Shown piece by piece: positions 14,564-20,813 of a DNA stretch of 20,813 nucleotides. The notes beneath the pieces are model-generated. The model was not told where the DNA came from. It ran no database searches and saw only the letters and a list, made by a program, of their open reading frames with translations. This DNA is from JADHLJ01 sp038118725. Lineage in GTDB: Bacteria; Pseudomonadota; Alphaproteobacteria; Thalassobaculales; Thalassobaculaceae. Where the stretch lies: assembly GCA_038118725.1 (NCBI GenBank), contig JAYOIK010000082.1:1-20813 (forward strand), read 5' to 3'. A program made the position numbers and the translations under genes. Within the stretch, counting starts at the first letter, position 1. Every line of letters begins with the position of its first letter.

Positions 14564-16495
14564 GTGAACAACTTCGGCAAGAATTTGGCGCTTTGGATTA
14601 TCATCGGCGTATTGCTGGTGGCGCTGTTCAATCTTTTCCAGAACACCTCGAGCCGGAGTGGATACTCCAGCTTGGCGTTCTCGGATTTCCTCGGCGAGGT
14701 GGAGCGTGGACGGGTCAGTGAAGTCACGATCCAAGGTAACACCATCCAGGGTCATTTCTCGGACGGTCGGGCGTTCTCGACCTATGCGCCGAACGACCCT
14801 GGACTGGTCGACCGGCTGAAGGAAGGCGGGGTCCGGATTTCCGCGGCGCCCCCGGAAGAGGGCATGTCCGGCCTGTTCGGTATCCTGATATCCTGGTTCC
14901 CGATGCTGCTGTTCATCGGCGTGTGGATTTTCTTCATGCGTCAGATGCAGGGCGGTGGCGGCAAGGCCATGGGCTTTGGCAAGAGCAAGGCCAGGCTTCT
15001 GACCGAGAAGGTCGGCCGGGTAACCTTCGACGATGTCGCGGGCATTGACGAGGCGAAGACCGAGCTCGAGGAAATCGTCGAATTTCTGAAGGACCCCCAA
15101 AAGTTTCAGCGGCTCGGCGGCAAGATCCCCAAGGGCTGTTTGCTGGTGGGGCCTCCTGGTACCGGTAAGACGTTGCTCGCCCGCGCCATCGCCGGCGAGG
15201 CGAATGTCCCGTTCTTCACCATTTCCGGCTCGGATTTCGTCGAGATGTTCGTCGGCGTCGGCGCCAGCCGGGTACGCGACATGTTCGAACAGGGCAAGAA
15301 GAACGCGCCCTGCATCATCTTCATCGATGAGATCGACGCGGTCGGTCGGCATCGCGGCGCCGGGCTCGGCGGCGGCAATGACGAGCGCGAACAGACCTTG
15401 AACCAATTGCTGGTCGAGATGGATGGCTTCGAGGCCAATGAGGGCGTGATCCTGATCGCCGCCACCAACCGCCCCGACGTGCTGGATCCCGCGCTGTTGC
15501 GACCTGGACGCTTCGACCGGCAGGTCGTGGTGCCGAACCCGGACATCCTGGGTCGCGAGCGGATCCTCAAGGTGCATATGCGCAAGGTGCCGTTGGCCCC
15601 GGACGTGGAGCCGCGCACGATCGCGCGTGGCACGCCCGGCTTCTCCGGCGCCGACCTCGCCAATCTGGTCAACGAGGCGGCGCTGCTGGCCGCGCGCAAG
15701 GGCAAGCGCGTGGTCGCGATGACCGAATTCGAGGAAGCCAAGGACAAGGTCATGATGGGCGCGGAACGCCGCTCCATGGTGATGACCGACGAGGAAAAGA
15801 AACTCACCGCCTATCACGAAGCCGGCCACGCGGTCGTCGCGCTGCACTGCCCTGATTCCGACCCGATCCACAAGGCCACCATCATTCCGCGCGGTCGGGC
15901 TCTCGGCATGGTCATGAGATTGCCCGAGGGTGATCGTATCTCGCTGTCCCGAGCCAAGCTGTTCGCCGATCTGCGGGTCGCGTGTGGCGGGCGGATCGCC
16001 GAGGAGTTGATTTTCGGCGAGGACCGGATAACCACTGGCGCGTCCTCCGATATCAAGATGGCCTCGGACATGTCCCGACGCATGGTCACCGAGTGGGGTA
16101 TGAGCGATAAGCTCGGTTTCCTGGCCTATGGCGCGGATCAACAGGAAGTTTTCCTGGGCCATTCGGTGACGCAAACCAAGAATGTTTCCGATGCGACCGC
16201 CAAGACGATCGACGAGGAAACCCGGCGGATCATCGACGATGCCTATACCGACGCCACCAATATCCTGAAGGATCATTTCGATCAGCTCGAGGCTCTAGCC
16301 AAGGGGTTGTTGGAATACGAAACCTTGAGCGGTGACGAGATCAAGGCGCTGCTGAACGGCGAGCCGGTGGTGCGCGATGGCGGCGGCGGCGAGACGCCGA
16401 AGCAAGGGGGTGGTCGGCGTACCTCGGTGCCGACCGGCGGGTCACCCGGAAAACCGTCGGGGGGCATGGAACCCGATCCACAGCCCGGCGACTGA
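14564..16495 (+). CDS. ftsH: ATP-dependent zinc metalloprotease FtsH
   Basis: FtsH is the membrane-bound AAA+ protease that degrades misassembled membrane proteins and regulators such as LpxC and sigma-32. The 643-residue protein starts (M)NNFGKNLALW from a GTG at 14564, the usual family start; a TTG 60 bases upstream is in frame but unconvincing. Membrane segments lie at about residues 8-26 and 104-126, with a periplasmic domain between. The AAA module has Walker A GPPGTGKT (196-203), Walker B IIFIDEID (about 251-258), the ATNRPDVLDPALLRPGRFDR second region of homology, and zinc-binding HEAGH (418-422). The C-terminal tail is Gly/Pro-rich. GAGGA precedes the GTG. Confidence 0.96.
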   Translation: MNNFGKNLALWIIIGVLLVALFNLFQNTSSRSGYSSLAFSDFLGEVERGRVSEVTIQGNTIQGHFSDGRAFSTYAPNDPGLVDRLKEGGVRISAAPPEEGMSGLFGILISWFPMLLFIGVWIFFMRQMQGGGGKAMGFGKSKARLLTEKVGRVTFDDVAGIDEAKTELEEIVEFLKDPQKFQRLGGKIPKGCLLVGPPGTGKTLLARAIAGEANVPFFTISGSDFVEMFVGVGASRVRDMFEQGKKNAPCIIFIDEIDAVGRHRGAGLGGGNDEREQTLNQLLVEMDGFEANEGVILIAATNRPDVLDPALLRPGRFDRQVVVPNPDILGRERILKVHMRKVPLAPDVEPRTIARGTPGFSGADLANLVNEAALLAARKGKRVVAMTEFEEAKDKVMMGAERRSMVMTDEEKKLTAYHEAGHAVVALHCPDSDPIHKATIIPRGRALGMVMRLPEGDRISLSRAKLFADLRVACGGRIAEELIFGEDRITTGASSDIKMASDMSRRMVTEWGMSDKLGFLAYGADQQEVFLGHSVTQTKNVSDATAKTIDEETRRIIDDAYTDATNILKDHFDQLEALAKGLLEYETLSGDEIKALLNGEPVVRDGGGGETPKQGGGRRTSVPTGGSPGKPSGGMEPDPQPGD

Positions 16496-16516
16496 GTTCG
16501 AGAGTCGGGCTCGCCC

Positions 16517-17641
16517 ATGCGCCGTATCGAAAATCTGGCCGCGCCCGAGCGCGGCCTTTTCGCGCCCGAACACTCGAAACTCTACCTAAGACCCGTCGGC
16601 CTCGCGCATGGCCATTCGGAGCCGGATGGTGGAGACCGGGAGTCCGACCGACTTCTGGGCGGCGGGCCAGATCGTTTTCAGCGTGTCGAGGTCGTCCTGC
16701 GGTATCCGCAACGGATCGTCGCCTTTTCCGGGTTGGTCGACGAGCTTCGAGAATGGGCCCTCGGCGCCGGCTGTCAGGACGAGTTCGACGCCGCGATGTT
16801 CAAGCTAACCCGTCGGCGTGGTCAGCTGACCGCGCATGCCGGTGATGCACCCATTGTCATGGGTATCGTCAACGTGACCGACGACAGTTTCTCCGACGGA
16901 ATGGACCGCCGTGATCCGGCGGTCGCGGTCTCGCACGCCCATTCCCTGATCGCTCAGGGGGCCGATATCATCGATATTGGCGGCGAGTCCACGCGGCCTG
17001 GCTCCAAGGGTATAAGTCGGGCCGAGGAAATTGATCGCGTGGTGCCGGTGATAGAGGCCTGCGCCGGATTTGGTATTCCGATCAGCATCGATACCAGCAA
17101 GGCCGCCGTCATGGAGGCGGCGCTGGCGGCGGGGGCGTCGATCATCAATGACGTCACGGCCCTGACCGGGGATCCGGAAAGCCTGGGCTTCGCCTCCCGG
17201 GCCAAGGTGCCGATCATTCTGATGCACATGCGCGGCTCGCCGCGAACCATGCAGGACGCGCCGGAATATGACTGCGCGCCGCTCGACGTGTTCGATTATC
17301 TGGAGAGCCGTCTGGCCGCTTGCGAGCGCGTGGGGGTTCCCTTGACTAACCTGGTGGTTGATCCGGGTATCGGCTTTGGCAAGGATGATAACCACAACGC
17401 GGCGATCCTGGCGCGCGTTGGTTTGCTGCATGGGTTGGGCGCGCCGATCCTGGCGGGGGTGTCGCGGAAGTCGATGATTGCCAGACTGAGCCGTGACGAG
17501 CCGCCGAACGATCGGCTCGGCGGTTCGCTAGCCCTCGGCTTGGCGGCGGTGAACCAAGGCGTCCGTTTTCTGCGCGTGCATGACGTGGCGGCGACCAAGC
17601 AGGCCCTGGCCCTGCGCCAAACCGTGCTGGACGCGCTTTAG
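16517..17641 (+). CDS. folP: Dihydropteroate synthase FolP, with N-terminal extension
   Basis: FolP joins p-aminobenzoate to the pterin diphosphate in folate synthesis and is the sulfonamide target. The 374-residue protein is longer than the roughly 280-residue E. coli enzyme. Residues about 112-370 form the TIM barrel with MGIVNVTDDSFSDG (115-128), ADIIDIGGESTRPG (149-162), SIDTSKAAV, LMHMRGSPRTMQ, DPGIGFGK and GVSRKS. The first 110 residues are an extension seen in many alphaproteobacterial FolP proteins, here starting around KLYLRPVGL. The ATG at 16517 is the only start in this frame upstream of that block, but a terminator-like hairpin lies within the first 15 codons, and residues about 32-46 look unnatural. 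The barrel assignment is firm; the N-terminus is not. Confidence 0.9.
   Translation: MRRIENLAAPERGLFAPEHSKLYLRPVGLAHGHSEPDGGDRESDRLLGGGPDRFQRVEVVLRYPQRIVAFSGLVDELREWALGAGCQDEFDAAMFKLTRRRGQLTAHAGDAPIVMGIVNVTDDSFSDGMDRRDPAVAVSHAHSLIAQGADIIDIGGESTRPGSKGISRAEEIDRVVPVIEACAGFGIPISIDTSKAAVMEAALAAGASIINDVTALTGDPESLGFASRAKVPIILMHMRGSPRTMQDAPEYDCAPLDVFDYLESRLAACERVGVPLTNLVVDPGIGFGKDDNHNAAILARVGLLHGLGAPILAGVSRKSMIARLSRDEPPNDRLGGSLALGLAAVNQGVRFLRVHDVAATKQALALRQTVLDAL
16537..16560 (+). terminator. GC-rich terminator-like hairpin after ftsH, inside the folP reading frame
   Basis: GGCCGCGC (16537-16544) and GCGCGGCC (16549-16556) form a perfect 8-bp stem around a CCGA tetraloop, followed by TTTT (16557-16560). 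It lies 41 bases after the ftsH stop, where a terminator is expected. It also falls within codons 7-15 of the only open folP frame. The T-run is short, so termination may be partial or act as an attenuator. Confidence 0.6.
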
Positions 17642-17717
17642 AAAAGCCGAAGGGCGCGAGACGCCGGGCGCTCGAATCATGTATAGAGCGATCTAGCGTA
17701 CTCGCAACGGAAGCACG

Positions 17718-19070
17718 ATGAAAAGACAGCTATTCGGAACCGATGGCGTGCGCGGGACGGCGAATACCGGTCCGATGACCGCAGAGACGGTTCTCAGAAT
17801 CGCCATGGCCGCGGGCCACTATTTCGCGCCGACCTCCGGGACCCACCGGGCCCTCGCGGTCATCGGTAAGGACACGCGTCTGTCGGGCTACATGCTGGAG
17901 CCGGCGATGGTGGCCGGTTTTACGTCGATCGGCATGGATGTCGTGCAGGTCGGCCCGATGCCCACCCCGGCGGTGGCCATGCTCACCCGTTCGCTTCGCG
18001 CCGATCTCGGGGTCATGCTGTCCGCGTCTCATAATCCCTACCAGGACAACGGTATCAAGCTTTTCGGGCCGGACGGCTACAAGCTCTCCGATCAGATCGA
18101 AGCCGAGATCGAGGCCTTGGTGGCCGGTGAAAAAACCGTGACCTTGGCCTCCGCCGAGAAACTGGGGCGGGCGCGGCGCCTGGATGACGCGCGGGGACGC
18201 TATATCGAAACCGCGAAATCAACCTTCCCCAAGGGTTTGCGGCTTGAGGGTTTGAAGCTTGTCGTCGATTGCGCGAATGGCGCCGCCTACAACCTCGCGC
18301 CGAAGGTTTTCTATGAACTGGGCGCCGAGGTGATCCCCGTCGGAGTTGACCCGGACGGCTTCAATATAAACCGCGATTGCGGGGCGACCGCGCCGGAGAC
18401 CATGCGCCAGGCGGTGGTGGTGCACGGTGCCGATGTAGGGATCGCGCTTGATGGCGACGCGGACCGGCTGATCATGGTTGATGAGACAGGAACCGTTGTC
18501 GACGGTGATCGGATCATGGGCCTTATCGCGACTTCCTGGGCCGAGGAAGGCCGCCTCGGCGGCGGCGGGATTGTAAGCACCGTGATGTCCAATCTCGGGC
18601 TCCAACGTTATCTGGAGGGGCTTGGGTTGGGCTTGGTTCGAACGGCGGTCGGCGATCGATATGTGGTGGAGCGGATGCGTGAGGGGGGCTTCAATCTCGG
18701 GGGCGAGCAATCCGGCCATATCATCATGAGTGACCACGCCACCACCGGGGACGGTATTATCGCCGCCCTGCAGGTTCTGGCCGTCTTGCTGCGCGAGGGC
18801 CGGCCGCTTAGCGAGGTCTCGCGGATCTTTGACCCCCTGCCGCAATTGCTGCGCAATGTTCGCTTCGCCGGCGCGCCGCCGCTCGAGGCCCGCGCGGTCG
18901 TGAATGCGATCAAGGCTGGTGAGACCCGGCTGGCCAAGAGCGGGCGATTGCTGATCCGAAAGTCCGGAACCGAACCGTTGATCCGCGTCATGGCGGAAGG
19001 CGAGGACGAGGCCCTGGTCGCCGAGGTGGTGAATGACATCGCCGGCGAGATCGAGCGGGCGGCGGGCTGA
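17718..19070 (+). CDS. glmM: Phosphoglucosamine mutase GlmM
   Basis: GlmM converts glucosamine-6-phosphate to glucosamine-1-phosphate, the step before UDP-GlcNAc for peptidoglycan and lipopolysaccharide. The 450-residue protein has the family start MKRQLFGTDGVRGTAN, the phosphoserine loop LSASHNPYQDNGIKLF with candidate catalytic serine S104, the Mg-binding DGDADR (245-250), the sugar-binding GGEQSGH and the C-terminal phosphate-binding RKSGTEPLIRVM. The length is typical. A TATAGA at 17682-17687 upstream could be a -10 box but lacks a -35. It follows folP after 76 bases in the common ftsH-folP-glmM order, and its stop overlaps thiD. Confidence 0.96.
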   Translation: MKRQLFGTDGVRGTANTGPMTAETVLRIAMAAGHYFAPTSGTHRALAVIGKDTRLSGYMLEPAMVAGFTSIGMDVVQVGPMPTPAVAMLTRSLRADLGVMLSASHNPYQDNGIKLFGPDGYKLSDQIEAEIEALVAGEKTVTLASAEKLGRARRLDDARGRYIETAKSTFPKGLRLEGLKLVVDCANGAAYNLAPKVFYELGAEVIPVGVDPDGFNINRDCGATAPETMRQAVVVHGADVGIALDGDADRLIMVDETGTVVDGDRIMGLIATSWAEEGRLGGGGIVSTVMSNLGLQRYLEGLGLGLVRTAVGDRYVVERMREGGFNLGGEQSGHIIMSDHATTGDGIIAALQVLAVLLREGRPLSEVSRIFDPLPQLLRNVRFAGAPPLEARAVVNAIKAGETRLAKSGRLLIRKSGTEPLIRVMAEGEDEALVAEVVNDIAGEIERAAG

Positions 19071-19900
19071 TGGCGGGCGATTTCTCCAACCCGACGCCGA
19101 TGCGGGGGCGGGTGCTGATCTGCGCGGGATCGGATTCCGGAGGCGGCGCCGGCATTCAAGCCGATATCAAGGCGGTTACGGCGCTCGGTGGTTTCGCCTC
19201 CACGGCGCTTACCGCGCTTACGGCCCAGAATACCGAGGGCGTGCACGGCATTCACGAGGTGCCGTTGGAGTTTATCGACCAACAGATCCGCGTGGTGGTC
19301 GAGGATATCGGCGCTGATTGCGTGAAAACCGGCATGCTGCACAATGAAAGCGTGATCCGAACCGTCATTGCGGCCTTGGACGCATGCGCCAAGGACACGC
19401 CGGTCGTGGTTGACCCGGTCATGGTCGCCAAGGGTGGGCATAGGTTGCTGGACCCCGAAGCGCTCGACGCCTTGCGCGAGGAAATGGTGCCGAGGGCCCG
19501 GCTTGTAACGCCCAATATTCCCGAGGCCGAGTTGCTGTCCGGCCTGGAAATCAAGGATCTTGACGATATGCATCGCGCCGCCGAGCGTTTGTTGGCGCTT
19601 GGACCGCGAGCGGTCCTGCTCAAGGGTGGACACATGGAGGGTGATGTGCTCACCGATCTCCTGGTCACTCCCGACGGCGCCGAGAGTTTCAGTGGTCCGC
19701 GACTGGATACGCCGCATACTCACGGAACCGGCTGTACCATGGCTTCGGCGATAGCGACCTGCCTGGCTCAGGGATTGGACGTCTCGACCGCGGTCCGGCG
19801 TGCCCGTGGCTATGTCCATGCCGCGATCGTCACCGCGCCTGGCCTTGGCCGTGGTCATGGACCCCTCAATCACGCGCATACGGTGCGCGCGGACGCATGA
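19070..19900 (+). CDS. thiD: Hydroxymethylpyrimidine/phosphomethylpyrimidine kinase ThiD
   Basis: ThiD phosphorylates hydroxymethylpyrimidine twice to supply the pyrimidine half of thiamin. The 276-residue ribokinase-fold protein has the substrate motif AGSDSGGGAGIQADIKA (19-35), KTGML, the VVDPVMVAKGG block, TPNIPEAE and the anion-hole GTGC (about 219-222) within HGTGCTMASAIA. The ATG overlaps the glmM stop (TGATG), so translation is probably coupled; an in-frame ATG at 19100 is the alternative. No other thiamin genes are in the window, so it seems to sit in this operon by ancestral order rather than pathway. The stop overlaps the DUF1194 gene. Confidence 0.94.
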   Translation: MAGDFSNPTPMRGRVLICAGSDSGGGAGIQADIKAVTALGGFASTALTALTAQNTEGVHGIHEVPLEFIDQQIRVVVEDIGADCVKTGMLHNESVIRTVIAALDACAKDTPVVVDPVMVAKGGHRLLDPEALDALREEMVPRARLVTPNIPEAELLSGLEIKDLDDMHRAAERLLALGPRAVLLKGGHMEGDVLTDLLVTPDGAESFSGPRLDTPHTHGTGCTMASAIATCLAQGLDVSTAVRRARGYVHAAIVTAPGLGRGHGPLNHAHTVRADA

Positions 19901-20595
19901 GTTGGTCCGGTCTCCGGATCGGCCTTCTACTTCCAGCGCTGATTGTCGCGGTGTTCGTCCCCGGCGTCTCGGAAGCCCAGCGCGATGTCGACCTCGAGTT
20001 GATCATGGCGATCGATGTCTCCGGCAGTGTCGACAGCGAGGAATACGCTTTGCGGATGGGGGGGATCGCCGACGCGTTTTGGGACCCGGACATTCAAGGC
20101 GCGATCGAGATAGCCTCGCCACGCGGCATCGCCGTATCGGTGGTGCTCTGGTCGAGTTCCGAATGGCAGGTCGTCGCCGTCGATTGGGGTCTTATCCTGA
20201 ACGCCGATGACGCCCATGCCTTCGCCGACGCGGTGGACGCGGCGCCCAGGGAACACCGAGGCAATACCGCCATCGGTTCGGCGATTGATTTTTCAATCCG
20301 CCATTTTATTGGTAACGGTTTCGAAGGCGCGCGACGGGTGATCGATGTCTCCGGAGACGGCATTTCCAATGACGGCCCCGACACCGAGCCCGCTCGTGAC
20401 CGGGCGGTCGCGCGCGGTATCACCATTAACGGCTTGGTCATCGTCGAGAACAACCTGCCGGCGCGGCGGTTTTACCGCGAGAAGGTAATCGGCGGCCCCG
20501 GCGCCTTCGTCATGGACGCGCGCGGCTTCGCCGATTTCGGCCGGGTTTTCAAGCGTAAGTTATTGAGGGAGATCAGTGGGCCGGGATTGTCATAG
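19897..20595 (+). CDS. DUF1194 domain protein, secreted VWA-like
   Basis: This 232-residue protein has a signal peptide (hydrophobic GLLLPALIVAVFVPGV, cleavage likely after SEA near residue 27) and a von Willebrand factor A-like domain. The metal site MIDAS motif is D40-V-S42-G-S44 (MAIDVSGSVDSEEY), with a later conserved threonine in HRGNTAIGSAI and the VIDVSGDGISNDG block. This organisation matches DUF1194, a family of unknown function common in alphaproteobacteria. It is predicted to be periplasmic and to bind a divalent metal and a protein ligand. Its ATG overlaps the thiD stop (ATGA), so it is translated from the glmM-thiD transcript. It ends three bases from the convergent acetyltransferase gene. 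Confidence 0.85.
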   Translation: MSWSGLRIGLLLPALIVAVFVPGVSEAQRDVDLELIMAIDVSGSVDSEEYALRMGGIADAFWDPDIQGAIEIASPRGIAVSVVLWSSSEWQVVAVDWGLILNADDAHAFADAVDAAPREHRGNTAIGSAIDFSIRHFIGNGFEGARRVIDVSGDGISNDGPDTEPARDRAVARGITINGLVIVENNLPARRFYREKVIGGPGAFVMDARGFADFGRVFKRKLLREISGPGLS

Positions 20596-20598
20596 TCG

Positions 20599-20813
20599 CT
20601 ATCCCACCCGGTTCCACGGGCGTGCCAGTTTCGCCTCCAGGCTGGCTTTCACCGCCGGCCACTCCTCGCGAATAATGCTGAATACGGCGGAGTCCCGTAC
20701 TCTGCCGCCCGGCACGATCATATGTCGGCGGCGGATGCCTTCCTCCACGGCGCCGAGATTGGCGAGTGCCGCTCGGCTTTGCGTGTTGTTCGCGTCGGTC
20801 TTGAACTCCACGC
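20599..20813 (-). CDS. GNAT family N-acetyltransferase, C-terminal part (partial at window edge)
   Basis: The minus strand encodes about 71 residues that enter from the right edge, so the true start is outside. The visible sequence VEFKTDANNTQSRAALANLG, then EEGIRRRHM, VRDSAVFSIIREEWP, fits the end of RimJ/RimL-like GNAT acetyltransferases, where N-x2-SR-x-A-x4-LGA and an R-D-S-x3-FS-I-x3-EW tail are usual. The acetyl-CoA-binding loop would lie upstream, outside the window. The substrate cannot be inferred. Confidence 0.8.
   Translation of the reverse strand, partial: VEFKTDANNTQSRAALANLGAVEEGIRRRHMIVPGGRVRDSAVFSIIREEWPAVKASLEAKLARPWNRVG

Noticed and set aside
13946..16276. Very long open frame on the minus strand opposite tilS and ftsH (776 codons)
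   Set aside because: It is antisense to two clear conserved genes and has no recognisable domains; long antisense frames are expected at this GC content.
1..20813. Search for tRNA genes, CRISPR arrays, insertion sequences, phage or defence genes
   Set aside because: No such elements were recognised on either strand; gene order and composition are those of a conserved chromosomal core.

Overview
This GC-rich window looks like an ordinary housekeeping stretch of an alphaproteobacterial chromosome, most likely from the Rhodospirillales or a neighbouring order. Three things point that way. The gene orders zapA-(6S RNA)-fau, yebC-ruvCAB-ybgC-tolQRAB-pal-cpoB and tilS-ftsH-folP-glmM are all present. 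A DUF4164 gene lies just before zapA. A response regulator with a C-terminal GPDRR tail sits next to an Hpt-like gene. The order-level assignment is inference from gene order and protein character, not from a search. The run of exactly 100 N between tolB and pal shows this is a draft scaffold.

Layout from left to right. (1) 1-223, minus strand: the N-terminal part of an AzlC-type permease that runs off the left edge. (2) 506-2690, plus: DUF4164 protein, zapA, a 6S RNA candidate, fau (5-formyl-THF cyclo-ligase) and a TIGR00282/YmdB-type metallophosphoesterase. (3) 2717-3753, minus: a CheY-like response regulator broken by two in-frame stops, followed by an intact Hpt-like gene. (4) 4067-7120, plus: yebC, ruvC, ruvA and ruvB, in tight or overlapping order. 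(5) 7107-13106, plus: ybgC, tolQ, tolR, tolA, tolB, gap, pal, terminator and cpoB, which form the trans-envelope Tol-Pal division and outer-membrane-stability system. (6) 13110-17641, plus: tilS, ftsH and folP. (7) 17718-20595, plus: glmM, thiD and a secreted DUF1194 protein, in a translationally coupled set. (8) 20599-20813, minus: the C-terminal end of a GNAT acetyltransferase that runs off the right edge.

Functionally the window covers division and envelope work (ZapA, Tol-Pal-CpoB, GlmM, FtsH), recombination and Holliday-junction processing (RuvABC), folate and thiamin metabolism (Fau, FolP, ThiD) and translation support (TilS, YebC). I see no transposon, phage, CRISPR, toxin-antitoxin or defence cassette, and no convincing undescribed system. 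The points most worth a second look are the doubly interrupted response regulator beside its intact Hpt-like neighbour, and the start of folP, where a terminator-like hairpin lies inside the reading frame and the family-like sequence seems to shift frame for a short stretch.
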